A stretch of 64,000 nt of DNA, from the NCBI GenBank assembly GCA_023229465.1, contig JALNZE010000013.1, positions 1 through 64,000 on the forward strand, read 5' to 3'. This DNA comes from Chitinophagaceae bacterium (GTDB taxonomy: Bacteria; Bacteroidota; Bacteroidia; Chitinophagales; Chitinophagaceae). This document shows positions 26,953-34,820 of the stretch, in pieces (position 1 is the stretch's first letter; each line of letters begins with the position of its first letter). The position numbers were made by a program, and so were the translations under genes. The notes beneath the pieces were generated by a model. The model worked only from the letters and a program-made list of their open reading frames with translations. It made no database searches and was not told where the DNA came from.

Positions 26953-29010
26953 TTAATAATTCGCTAATTTTGAAATGTATTCATCCAGCCTACTCTTCGC
27001 CATAAAATTTTTCTCCAGTTCCATATTGAATGGGATGGGGGTATCCATCGAGGCACAGCGCATCACAGGCGCATCCAGTAATTCAAAACAATGCTCACTT
27101 ATCCAGGCGCTAATCTCACCGCCAATACCACCAATTAGTGTGTCTTCATGCAATAATAACACTTTCCCTGTTTTGGCAACCGATTCTTTAATAGCTGTAT
27201 AATCTAATGGCAGCAATGTTCTCAGATCAAGCAGGTGTAATGATATATCGGGATGCTGTTCCTGGTATTCCATGGCCCAATGTACACCGGCGCCATAGGT
27301 AATCAATGTAATATCCGTTCCTTCTTTTACTAATCTTGCCTTACCGATTGCTACCTCATAATATACTTCCGGCACCGGGCCGCTGATACTTCTGTACAGC
27401 GCCTTGTGTTCAAAAAATAAAACAGGATTGGGGTCATTTATGGCAGCGATCAATAAACCCTTGGCATCATGCGGTGTGGAGGGGTACACTACTTTCAATC
27501 CGGGTACTTTGGTAAACCAGGCTTCATTACTTTGCGAATGAAAGGGCCCCGCGCCTACGCCGCCACCCGTTGGCATCCGTATCACTACATCGGCATTTTG
27601 TCCCCAGCGATAATACGATTTTGCCAGATTATTTACGATCTGGTTAAAGCCTACGGTTACAAAATCCGCAAACTGCATTTCCATAACAGATTTATATCCT
27701 TCCAAACTTAACCCTAACGTACAGCCTACAATGGCACTTTCACAAATGGGTGTATTACGTACCCGTTCCTTACCAAATTCCTCAACAAAGCCTTCTGTTA
27801 TTTTAAAGGCGCCGCCATATTCCGCAATATCCTGTCCCATAAGAACGAGGTTAGGATGGCGGCGCATACTTTCCTGTAAGGCATCTTTGATAGCATCGAG
27901 CAATCGCTTATCGTGAGTCGTCAGTCGTGAATCGTTAGAGTTGTAAGAGTCGTGAGAGTCAATAATATTTATTGCCGACTCAAGACTTACGTCAGACGGT
28001 ATTCTTGCATACACATCCCGCAACTCCTCTTCCCTATCGGGTACCAGGGCATCTGCTTCCGCTGCCAGTGCTAATTCTGCATCAATATAGGCTTTGAATT
28101 CGTTCCGGATATCAGACACCTGCATTTCTGAAAATACCTTTTCCGCGATAAGGAATTGTTCATAGTTTTTGATTGGATCTTTTCTGCCCCATTCTTCAAA
28201 AAGTTCTTTGGGTACATATTTTGTTCCGCTGGCTTCTTCGTGACCACGCATGCGAAAGGTCATGCATTCGACGAGATAGGGCTTTTGATTTTTAATACAA
28301 TAGTCTCGAACACCTTTAATGGTATCATAAACGGATAACACATTATTTCCATCGATGCGGATACCTTCCATCCCATAACCCCTGGCTTTATCAACCAAAC
28401 TTTCGCAACGGTATTGTTCTTTCACGGGTGTACTTAATCCGTAACCATTATTTTCGATAACAAAAATTACCGGCAAATCCCATACAGCAGCTACATTAAG
28501 GGCTTCATGAAAATCACCCTCACTGGTTCCGCCATCACCACTAAAAGCAAGAGACACTTTATTTTCCTTTTTGAGTGTATAAGCCAATGCTACCCCGTCT
28601 GCAACGGCAAGCTGCGGACCCAGGTGCGAGATCATTCCGCAGATATGGTGGGGCTTACTGCCAAAATGAAAACTTCTTTCCCTGCCTTTGCTGTAGCCTT
28701 CTTTATTGCCCTGCCACTGCATAAATAATTTATGTAATGGCATTTGGCGGGAAGTAAACACGCCTAAATTTCTATGTAAGGGAAAAATCCATTCATCGTT
28801 CTCAAGGGCAAGTGTACATCCTACAGAAATGGCTTCCTGCCCAATACCACTGAACCATTTACTGATCTTACCCTGCCGGAGCAATACCAGCATTTTTTCT
28901 TCGATCATTCGCGGCATCAGCAGGTTACGATATACATGAACCAGTTCTTCATTCGTAAAATTCAGTCGGGCAAAGTCCATGGGGGTATAGTTACAGGGGT
29001 TATTCTTCAA
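26953..29010 (-). CDS. Fused 2-oxo acid dehydrogenase E1 (alpha+beta) subunit
   Basis: A 685-residue thiamine-diphosphate enzyme joining E1-alpha (about 1-345) and E1-beta (about 368-685) of the branched-chain/pyruvate-type dehydrogenase complex. It decarboxylates a 2-oxo acid and passes the acyl group to the lipoyl E2. The TPP motif G-D-G...N-N spans 158-188. Beta-chain marks include A-E-Y-G-G-A-F-K-I-T and H-S-Q-S-N-E-A. The linker (about 351-367, D-S-H-D-S-Y-N-S-N-D-S-R-L-T-T-H-D) is Ser/Asp/Asn-rich and encoded by cgtgag-type repeat DNA. No E2 or E3 gene is adjacent. Whether the substrate is branched-chain oxo acids or pyruvate cannot be told; branched-chain is more usual for the fused type. 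Confidence 0.88.
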   Translation of the reverse strand: MKNNPCNYTPMDFARLNFTNEELVHVYRNLLMPRMIEEKMLVLLRQGKISKWFSGIGQEAISVGCTLALENDEWIFPLHRNLGVFTSRQMPLHKLFMQWQGNKEGYSKGRERSFHFGSKPHHICGMISHLGPQLAVADGVALAYTLKKENKVSLAFSGDGGTSEGDFHEALNVAAVWDLPVIFVIENNGYGLSTPVKEQYRCESLVDKARGYGMEGIRIDGNNVLSVYDTIKGVRDYCIKNQKPYLVECMTFRMRGHEEASGTKYVPKELFEEWGRKDPIKNYEQFLIAEKVFSEMQVSDIRNEFKAYIDAELALAAEADALVPDREEELRDVYARIPSDVSLESAINIIDSHDSYNSNDSRLTTHDKRLLDAIKDALQESMRRHPNLVLMGQDIAEYGGAFKITEGFVEEFGKERVRNTPICESAIVGCTLGLSLEGYKSVMEMQFADFVTVGFNQIVNNLAKSYYRWGQNADVVIRMPTGGGVGAGPFHSQSNEAWFTKVPGLKVVYPSTPHDAKGLLIAAINDPNPVLFFEHKALYRSISGPVPEVYYEVAIGKARLVKEGTDITLITYGAGVHWAMEYQEQHPDISLHLLDLRTLLPLDYTAIKESVAKTGKVLLLHEDTLIGGIGGEISAWISEHCFELLDAPVMRCASMDTPIPFNMELEKNFMAKSRLDEYISKLANY
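27911..27960. repeat. cgtgag-type repeat inside the E1 linker
   Basis: Within the E1 gene, a 50-base stretch consists of variants of tcgtgagtcgtcagtcgtga and tcgtgagagtc. Similar wording occurs in the intergenic palindrome at 34717-34812 and, more weakly, at 44244-44275. The stretch keeps the reading frame and codes for the low-complexity interdomain linker. Confidence 0.55.
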
Positions 29011-29056
29011 TCGTGAAACCCTAAGTTATCTTATTTCAACCTTTTATAAATAAAAA

Positions 29057-29082
29057 AGCCATCCTGCTAGTGCAAAATGGCT
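29057..29082 (-). terminator. Probable rho-independent terminator after the Bax-inhibitor-1 gene
   Basis: On the minus strand, AGCCAT and ATGGCT form a short stem around a 14-base loop and are followed by a T-run (TTTTTT). It lies 23 bases beyond the stop of the Bax-inhibitor-1 gene. The stem is only 6 bases, so strength is uncertain. Confidence 0.5.
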
Positions 29083-29104
29083 ATATAAAAATGTATGGAG
29101 ATAA

Positions 29105-29872
29105 TTAGTCGCGACTACCCAGTTTACTCAACAACCTGAGTATTTCAAGGTATAGCCAAACCAGTGTTACCATTAATCCGAAAGCGCCATACCATTCCAT
29201 GAATTTAGGGGCGCCTCTTTCCGCGCCTTGCTCAATCATATCAAAATCAAGAATCAGGTTTAAGGCGGCAATCGCCACAATAAATAAACTGATCCCGATA
29301 CTTAACAGGCTGCTGTCTGTCATAAAACCAACATTCACTCCAAACATCCGCAAAACCATGGTTAGGAGGTAAAAGATACCAATACCCAGTGTAGCTGTGA
29401 AAATAACAGATTTGAACCTTTCTGTTGCATTAATAACGCGGAAATTATACAAAAGGAACATGGCAATAGCCACACCAAAGGTAAGTCCCACCGCCTGCAT
29501 GATAAGCCCTGGATATTTTTCCGCGAAAGCGGCATTCAGGATAGCAGATATACCACCAATAAACAATCCTTCCAGCAAACCGTACAAAGGCGCCAGGTAG
29601 CCGGCCCAATTGGGTTTAAAGGAAATAGCGATACCGGTGATCAATCCACCAAATACCCCAACCATTAGTAAGGTAGTTACCATTGAAGACTGCCCCTGTT
29701 CAAACAAATGCCAGTTATACGCCGCACCTGCAATCACCATCAGCATTAAAAAGCCGAATTTATTGATCGCTCCCCTAACACTCATGGTTCCCTGCAAACT
29801 AGCTTCTATATGCATGCTTTTGTCGAACATCTTTTGTGTCAACGTTGGGTTACCAGATTTAAAAATTGCCAT
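29105..29872 (-). CDS. Bax inhibitor-1/YccA family multi-pass membrane protein
   Basis: 255 residues with a short cytoplasmic N-terminus (K-S-G-N-P-T-L) then seven hydrophobic segments, the layout of the Bacteroidota Bax-inhibitor-1-like (TMBIM/YetJ-related) family. Y-G-L-L-E-G-L-F-I-G-G-I-S and D-F-D-M-I-E in the later segments are typical; the acidic residues near the C-terminus correspond to the proton/calcium-sensing diad of the family (established for YetJ). Its bacterial role is likely ion leak or membrane stress tolerance. A consensus -7 element lies upstream and a hairpin downstream, so it is probably a single-gene unit. Confidence 0.88.
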   Translation of the reverse strand: MAIFKSGNPTLTQKMFDKSMHIEASLQGTMSVRGAINKFGFLMLMVIAGAAYNWHLFEQGQSSMVTTLLMVGVFGGLITGIAISFKPNWAGYLAPLYGLLEGLFIGGISAILNAAFAEKYPGLIMQAVGLTFGVAIAMFLLYNFRVINATERFKSVIFTATLGIGIFYLLTMVLRMFGVNVGFMTDSSLLSIGISLFIVAIAALNLILDFDMIEQGAERGAPKFMEWYGAFGLMVTLVWLYLEILRLLSKLGSRD

Positions 29873-29894
29873 AATTGTAAAGAATTTAGAATAC

Positions 29895-29902
29895 CAAATG
29901 TA
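29895..29902 (-). promoter_or_regulatory. Bacteroidota -7 element (TACATTTG) for the Bax-inhibitor-1 gene
   Basis: Reads TACATTTG on the minus strand, a full match to the TAnnTTTG consensus, about 23 bases upstream of the ATG at 29872. No clear TTG -33 element is seen at the expected distance. Confidence 0.5.
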
Positions 29903-30001
29903 CGAAAACTTACACGGATTTATTAGGTATTGATATATAAGAAAAGGCTAAAATTCGTGAAACAGTTTCAATTTCAGTGTGTGTGATGCCTACTTATTAA
30001 G

Positions 30002-30009
30002 TATCTTCG
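30002..30009 (+). promoter_or_regulatory. Possible -7 element (TATCTTCG) for korA
   Basis: Seven of eight positions match TAnnTTTG, 20 bases before the preferred ATG at 30030. It lies inside the longer frame that begins at 29979, which supports the later start. Confidence 0.35.
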
Positions 30010-30029
30010 CGGGCACAATTTATTCTTCG

Positions 30030-31877
30030 ATGGCTAAAAAAGATGAACTACTGCAAGACGTTGTAATAAAGTTTGCAGGCGATAGCGGCGACGGTATGCA
30101 ACTTACCGGTCAACAGTTTACCAACAATACGGCAATGCTGGGCATAGACCTGGCTACTTTCCCAGACTTTCCGGCGGAAATTCGTGCCCCGATAGGTACG
30201 GTACCCGGTGTGAGTGGCTTTCAATTGCATTTTTCTTCCAATAAGGTTTTTACCCCGGGAGATGTTGCGGATGTATTGGTTGCTATGAATGCGGCGGCGC
30301 TGAAAGTGAACCTGAAAGCCATTAAACCCGGCGGAAAGATCATTGTAAATATGGAAGGATTTGATGCAAGAAATTTGCGGCTGGCTAATTATCCGGAAGG
30401 CGTTAATCCTTTGGAGGACGGCAGTCTTGGTAATTACGAAGTCATCCAAATTGATGTAACCAAACTTACCCGCGAATCATTAAAGGATTTTGCGGAGTTG
30501 GGAAATAAAGAACGGGACCGGGCCAAAAACATGTTCGTTCTTGGTTATATCTACTGGATGTATAACCGTAGCCTTGATACCACTATTGAATTTTTGAAAG
30601 AAAAATTTGGCAAAAAACCCACCATCCTCAATAGTAATATCAAGGTATTACAGTCGGGATATAATTATGGAGATACCACCGAAACCTTTACTACCCGTTA
30701 CACAGTAGAAAAGGCAAAAATGGATCCGGGTTTTTACCGCAGTATCATGGGTAACCAGGCATTATCGCTTGGATTGATAGCGGCAGGAGAAAAAAGTGGT
30801 TTGCCCATTTTTCTGGGAGCCTACCCTATTACACCGGCTTCGGATATTTTACATGAATTAAGTAAGTATAAAAATTTTGGTATTAAAACCTTCCAGGCAG
30901 AAGATGAGATTGCCGCTATCTCAGCCGTAATCGGCGCAAGCTATGGTGGGGCATTGGGCATTACGGCTACCTCCGGCCCCGGTATGGCATTGAAAACCGA
31001 AGCCATGGGTTTGGCCGTTATGCTGGAAATACCTTTGGTTATTATCAATATCCAACGCGGCGGACCTTCAACTGGTTTACCTACCAAGACTGAACAAAGT
31101 GACCTGATGCAGGCTTATTATGGCCGTAACGGCGAATGCCCGATGCCGGTTATTTCCTCCTCAACACCAAGCGACTGTTTTGACGTTGCCTATGAAGCGG
31201 TTCGTTTATCCGTACAACATATGACTCCGGTTATTTTATTGAGTGATGGATATATTGCCAATGGCGCTGAGCCCTGGAAATTTCCTTCAGCAGCGGACCT
31301 GGCAACCATTACCGTTAATTTCAAAAAAGAGTTGGCAGAAGATGAACCCAAATTCCAACCTTACCGCCGGGATGATAAACTTGCCCGTTCCTGGGCCATC
31401 CCGGGCACACCCGGTTTTGAACACCGTATTGGTGGTTTGGAAAAACAGGATGTAACCGGCAATATCAATTATGAACCAGAGAATCACCAGCAAATGGTGA
31501 CTATCCGCCAGGCCAAGGTTGATAAAATTGCTGATCATATTCCCTTACAAACCATTGACAGTGGCCCGGAAAAGGGAAAAGTTTTGGTACTGGGATGGGG
31601 TTCTACCTATGGCGCCATTAAAAGTGCCGTACTGGAACTTCAGGCAGAGGGCCATGCGGTAAGCCACGCGCATATCCGTTACTTACGTCCATTCCCGAGA
31701 AATCTCGGAGACATAATAAAGAACTTTAATCAAGTACTGATACCTGAGATCAATAACGGGCAACTCGTTAAAATCATCCGCGATGAATACCTGGTAGATG
31801 CGAAGCCTTATAACAAAGTGATGGGTATTCCAATTACGAAAGGCGAATTGATTGATGTGATCAGGAAGATGTTATAA
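30030..31877 (+). CDS. korA: 2-oxoacid:acceptor (ferredoxin) oxidoreductase, fused gamma-alpha subunit
   Basis: About 615 residues from the ATG at 30030 (M-A-K-K-D-E-L-L-Q); an in-frame ATG at 29979 adds 17 residues without family character. The N-terminal gamma domain (about 10-190) has G-D-S-G-D-G-M-Q-L-T-G-Q-Q, and the alpha domain has G-A-Y-P-I-T-P-A-S-D-I-L-H, E-D-E-I-A-A and G-P-G-M-A-L-K-T-E. It forms the CoA-dependent oxidative decarboxylase of 2-oxoglutarate (or pyruvate) with a TPP/Fe-S beta subunit. That partner gene usually follows directly but is not here: the next gene is an MmcQ/YjbR protein. KorB must be elsewhere if the enzyme works. Confidence 0.85.
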   Translation: MAKKDELLQDVVIKFAGDSGDGMQLTGQQFTNNTAMLGIDLATFPDFPAEIRAPIGTVPGVSGFQLHFSSNKVFTPGDVADVLVAMNAAALKVNLKAIKPGGKIIVNMEGFDARNLRLANYPEGVNPLEDGSLGNYEVIQIDVTKLTRESLKDFAELGNKERDRAKNMFVLGYIYWMYNRSLDTTIEFLKEKFGKKPTILNSNIKVLQSGYNYGDTTETFTTRYTVEKAKMDPGFYRSIMGNQALSLGLIAAGEKSGLPIFLGAYPITPASDILHELSKYKNFGIKTFQAEDEIAAISAVIGASYGGALGITATSGPGMALKTEAMGLAVMLEIPLVIINIQRGGPSTGLPTKTEQSDLMQAYYGRNGECPMPVISSSTPSDCFDVAYEAVRLSVQHMTPVILLSDGYIANGAEPWKFPSAADLATITVNFKKELAEDEPKFQPYRRDDKLARSWAIPGTPGFEHRIGGLEKQDVTGNINYEPENHQQMVTIRQAKVDKIADHIPLQTIDSGPEKGKVLVLGWGSTYGAIKSAVLELQAEGHAVSHAHIRYLRPFPRNLGDIIKNFNQVLIPEINNGQLVKIIRDEYLVDAKPYNKVMGIPITKGELIDVIRKML

Positions 31878-31921
31878 AAAATTAATAGGTTTTTCGAACG
31901 CTCTTGGCTAAGTTTATATTC

Positions 31922-32248
31922 ATGAATATAGAACAGCTAAGAGCGTTTTGTTTAAGTAAACCCGGAGTGGAAGAATCCCTGCCATTCGGGCCGGATACTT
32001 TGGTGTTCAAAGTCAATGCCAAAATATTTTTACTTACGGGGCTCGACAGCTATCCTTTACAATTCAATGTAAAATGCGATCCTGACCAGGCGCTTGAATT
32101 AAGAGAAGAATATCCCGGCACCATACTCCCCGGCTACCACATGAATAAAAAACACTGGAATACCGTTATTGTAAACGGCAGTTTGAGTACGCAACAACTG
32201 CAGGAATTTATTAATGATTCGTATACCCTTATAAAAAAGAAAAAATAA
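31922..32248 (+). CDS. MmcQ/YjbR family protein
   Basis: 108 residues from the ATG at 31922 (M-N-I-E-Q-L-R-A-F); an ATG at 31904 would add six residues. The family fold is a small double-wing CyaY-like DNA-binding domain. Marks: L-S-K-P-G-V-E-E-S-L-P-F-G near the start, V-F-K-V-N-A-K-I-F near the middle, and G-Y-H-M-N-K-K-H-W-N-T-V, the most conserved stretch. Function in the cell is not established. It lies 44 bases after korA. Confidence 0.88.
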   Translation: MNIEQLRAFCLSKPGVEESLPFGPDTLVFKVNAKIFLLTGLDSYPLQFNVKCDPDQALELREEYPGTILPGYHMNKKHWNTVIVNGSLSTQQLQEFINDSYTLIKKKK

Positions 32249-32270
32249 ACTCCGTGAAACTCCTTAACCT

Positions 32271-32357
32271 CTGTGAACCTTTGTGAACTCCGTGTGCTCC
32301 GTGTTGAAAGAGAAACAGTGGGGGGTTTTTTAACACGGAGTTCACAAAGGTTCACAG
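32271..32357. repeat. Long perfect inverted repeat of the gtgaactccgtg type
   Basis: The arms 32271-32295 and 32333-32357 are 25 bases and fully complementary, with a 37-base loop that itself contains a G-run and T-run. The wording (gtgaactccgtgtgctccgtgt) recalls dispersed repeats met in many bacterial genomes. It lies between convergent MmcQ/YjbR and nth genes, so it may end transcription from both sides. Confidence 0.8.
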
Positions 32358-32386
32358 GGAAGTTATGAATGCGTAGAGGTTCATTT

Positions 32387-33040
32387 TTAAACCCTTTGTT
32401 TATTATTCTTATGGTAATAATCACACCAGTCTTTTACCCCACAGGTTTCACATTTTGGATTTCGGGCCAGGCAAATATATCTTCCATGTAATATTAACCA
32501 GTGATGGGCTTTGTACACAAGTGCTTTCGGAATATATTTAATCAGTTCTTTTTCAACTGCTAAAGGCGTGGATGCTTTTTGTGAAACCAGGCCAAGCCGT
32601 TTACTTACCCTGAATACATGTGTATCCACAGCCATATTAGGTTGCTGATCAATTACACTGGTAATAACATTCGCGGTCTTTCTGCCTACTCCCGGTAATT
32701 GTACCAATTCAGCTACTGTCATTGGCACTGTACCTTCAAATTTTTCAAGCAGCATATTGGCCATGCCAATCAGGTGTTTGGTTTTATTATTAGGATAAGA
32801 AATACTGCGGATCAATGGAAACAATTCATCATAGCCAGCCTTCGCCATTGTTGCAGGAACGGGATATCTGGCAAAAATGGCAGGCGTAGTAAGGTTTACC
32901 CGCTTATCTGTGCATTGGGCAGAGAGAATAACCGCCACTAATAACTGATACGGATTATCGTACAACAATTCTGTTTCGGCATCGGGAACATTTTGCTGAA
33001 AATATTCAAGTATGAAATGGTAACGCTCTTTCCTGGTCAT
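32387..33040 (-). CDS. nth: Endonuclease III (DNA glycosylase/AP lyase)
   Basis: 217 residues, close to the 211 of the E. coli enzyme. It removes oxidised pyrimidines and nicks the abasic site. The helix-hairpin-helix L-P-G-V-G-R-K holds the catalytic Lys121, and Asp139 lies in V-D-T-H-V-F. The [4Fe-4S] cluster cysteines C190, C197, C200 and C206 show the C-x6-C-x2-C-x5-C spacing. All catalytic elements are intact. It is convergent with the MmcQ/YjbR gene and stands about 30 bases downstream (in transcription) of the esterase's upstream region; it appears to be independently transcribed. Confidence 0.96.
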   Translation of the reverse strand: MTRKERYHFILEYFQQNVPDAETELLYDNPYQLLVAVILSAQCTDKRVNLTTPAIFARYPVPATMAKAGYDELFPLIRSISYPNNKTKHLIGMANMLLEKFEGTVPMTVAELVQLPGVGRKTANVITSVIDQQPNMAVDTHVFRVSKRLGLVSQKASTPLAVEKELIKYIPKALVYKAHHWLILHGRYICLARNPKCETCGVKDWCDYYHKNNKQRV

Positions 33041-33068
33041 TTATACAGTAACTAATTACACGCGAAAT

Positions 33069-33956
33069 TTAATACTGGTGAAAGCTATCGCCGATAAATT
33101 TTAAAGCATCCGTAATGCCTGTGCGCCAGTAGGTCCATGTATGGGCGCCATCGCGAACCCGGTATTCATGTGGTACCCTTTTCTCTGATAAGGCGATGTG
33201 TAACAGGCAATTCCCTTTTGTTAAAAAATCATCATCCCCGCAATCAATCCAGTATCTCACTTTGCGTAATTCATCCGCTGATTTTTTTTCAATAATTTTC
33301 AAGACAGAATTATCATACCAGTCTTTATTCAGGCGATCCCTGCCTTTCAGGTTCCGGCCATATAACTGTCCAAAAATTCCATCATACCTGTCGGCCGGCG
33401 TATTTACCACCGCGGTATCATCAAACACCGCCGCGCTTAAAGGAGCCGCAGCGGCAAATAGCTGAGGATATTTTAAGGCATATATCAGTGTACCATAACC
33501 ACCCATCGATAAACCGGCAATACCCCTGTATTTTTTCTCCGCTTTAATATGATAAGTATTTTCAACTGTGGGTATAAATTCTTTCACAAAAAAATCTTCA
33601 TACTTCTCTTTCCCATCATAAGCATTAATATACCAGCTTGAATCGGCATTAGGCATCACAATAATCATAGGTGGAATAGCGCCATCAGCAATCGCTTTAT
33701 CCGCATAGCGGTTTACTTCTCCAAACTGTAACCAGCCGGTGTTATCATCCGTGTATCCATGTAATAAATACACCACAGGATATTTTCTGTCGGAGGTCTC
33801 ATAATCGGCTGGCAGATAAATTGAATAACGTACATCCCGTTCTAATATGGAACTTTTCACTACCCTTGTTTCATACACTTTCCCCGCCGGTTGTGCATAG
33901 GCTGTGGTGATGGTACAAAGGATTATAAAGAAAGCATTACGGCAAACAGTTTGCAT
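33069..33956 (-). CDS. Exported esterase of the D-like alpha/beta-hydrolase family
   Basis: 295 residues from the ATG at 33956, which gives a good signal peptide (M-Q-T-V-C-R...T-A-Y-A|Q). An ATG at 34022 would add 22 residues and overlap the upstream gene, so it is less likely. The catalytic Ser lies in G-L-S-M-G-G-Y-G, with the preceding P-V-V-Y-L-L-H-G-Y oxyanion region and W-I-D-C-G-D-D-D-F and D-G-A-H-T-W-T-Y-W for the Asp and His. Relatives include acetyl-xylan/feruloyl esterases, S-formylglutathione-hydrolase-like enzymes and mycolyltransferase-like proteins. The substrate is not determinable. Confidence 0.87.
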   Translation of the reverse strand: MQTVCRNAFFIILCTITTAYAQPAGKVYETRVVKSSILERDVRYSIYLPADYETSDRKYPVVYLLHGYTDDNTGWLQFGEVNRYADKAIADGAIPPMIIVMPNADSSWYINAYDGKEKYEDFFVKEFIPTVENTYHIKAEKKYRGIAGLSMGGYGTLIYALKYPQLFAAAAPLSAAVFDDTAVVNTPADRYDGIFGQLYGRNLKGRDRLNKDWYDNSVLKIIEKKSADELRKVRYWIDCGDDDFLTKGNCLLHIALSEKRVPHEYRVRDGAHTWTYWRTGITDALKFIGDSFHQY

Positions 33957-34005
33957 ACCCGTTATTTTAGTGGAGTTAAATTTAATCGAAAAGAATGTAA
34001 AATAG

Positions 34006-34224
34006 CTATTTCCTCTCCGCATGTTTCAGAATAGCCTTAATAGATTGTTTTGAGGGAGATGTCAGCTTTAATTTGTTGAGCTGCCGGATAGTACGGCTAA
34101 GTACCCGTAAACGATCTTTTAGCTCAAAATCCAGTTCAAGGGCTTCTTCTATAGCAGCCCTCAGCCTGGGTGAACCATCTTTATATAGATACAGGATCAA
34201 ATCCTCCTCCTTAAACTTTTTCAT
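34006..34224 (-). CDS. Small helical protein resembling the N-terminus of an anti-sigma factor
   Basis: 72 residues: E-E-D-L-I-L-Y-L-Y-K-D-G-S-P, then R-A-A-I-E-E-A-L, D-F-E-L-K-D-R-L and a lysine-rich tail. This pattern is like the cytoplasmic N-terminal part of Bacteroidota anti-sigma proteins, but no transmembrane segment follows and no sigma gene is adjacent. Codon-like composition and a 50-base gap to the esterase start support a real gene. Function unknown. Confidence 0.65.
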   Translation of the reverse strand: MKKFKEEDLILYLYKDGSPRLRAAIEEALELDFELKDRLRVLSRTIRQLNKLKLTSPSKQSIKAILKHAERK

Positions 34225-34336
34225 AATCTTTTATCATATCGTGATATAAGAGAACACGACGTTTTAATAAAACGATGTATGTTACAGAATATTGCAGTGA
34301 CAGGAGAAAGGGGGGATGAACGATTTTAGGCCGCAT

Positions 34337-34639
34337 TTATTTTTTCAGCAAGCCGGAATCTTCAATAATAAAGATATCCTCACCATCTTTTTTCATCAGG
34401 TAGCGCTCACGGGCGAACTTTTCAAGGGCGGCAGGATTATTCTGAAGATCAGTGAGTTCCTTACGTGTTTTTTCGATTTCCTGAACGTAATAGCGTTTTT
34501 TAGCTTCCAGCCTTTTCAGTTCTTCCTGCCTGTCCTGCTGCTGAAAATAATCACGCTGATCAAAAAAAAGCATCCATACCACAAAAAAGCTGAAAGCTAT
34601 GAGGTATTTGTTGGTGAGAATAGGGATGATTTTTTTCAT
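34337..34639 (-). CDS. Septum-formation-initiator family (DivIC/FtsB-like) protein
   Basis: 100 residues: a short cytoplasmic N-terminus, one membrane segment (Y-L-I-A-F-S-F-F-V-V-W-M-L-F-F), then a coiled coil (Q-E-E-L-K-R-L-E-A-K-K) ending in A-R-E-R-Y-L-M-K-K-D-G-E-D-I-F, which is the hallmark end of FtsB/DivIC proteins. It would act at the division site with FtsL and FtsQ-type partners. It lies downstream of enolase on the same strand, as in many Bacteroidota, separated by a palindromic repeat. Confidence 0.9.
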   Translation of the reverse strand: MKKIIPILTNKYLIAFSFFVVWMLFFDQRDYFQQQDRQEELKRLEAKKRYYVQEIEKTRKELTDLQNNPAALEKFARERYLMKKDGEDIFIIEDSGLLKK

Positions 34640-34716
34640 GAGGGAATTAACTGAATAGTTAGTTTATCTTTCAAAAATAGAAATAAACTATTTATTGATA
34701 GAGATAAACTAATTAA

Positions 34717-34812
34717 CAGATGTGAGAATCGTGAGAAGTGATTCGTGAGATAGGGAGTTTCACAGAGACTGTATCTCACGAATCACTTCTCACGACTGAC
34801 GAATAACATCTG
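34717..34812. repeat. Palindromic cgtgag-type repeat between enolase and the DivIC-like gene
   Basis: The core arms 34730-34751 and 34773-34794 are 22 bases and perfectly complementary. After unpaired bases, outer arms of 7 bases (34717-34723 cagatgt with 34806-34812 acatctg) pair as well. The internal unit cgtgaga/attcgtgag occurs repeatedly. No T-run follows at the expected place for a simple terminator. It fills nearly half the gap between two co-oriented genes. Confidence 0.85.
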
Positions 34813-34820
34813 ACTAAAAA

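Noticed and set aside
34316..34654. 112-codon plus-strand frame antisense to the DivIC-like gene
   Set aside because: The minus-strand frame has a membrane segment, coiled coil and FtsB/DivIC ending; the plus frame is its shadow.
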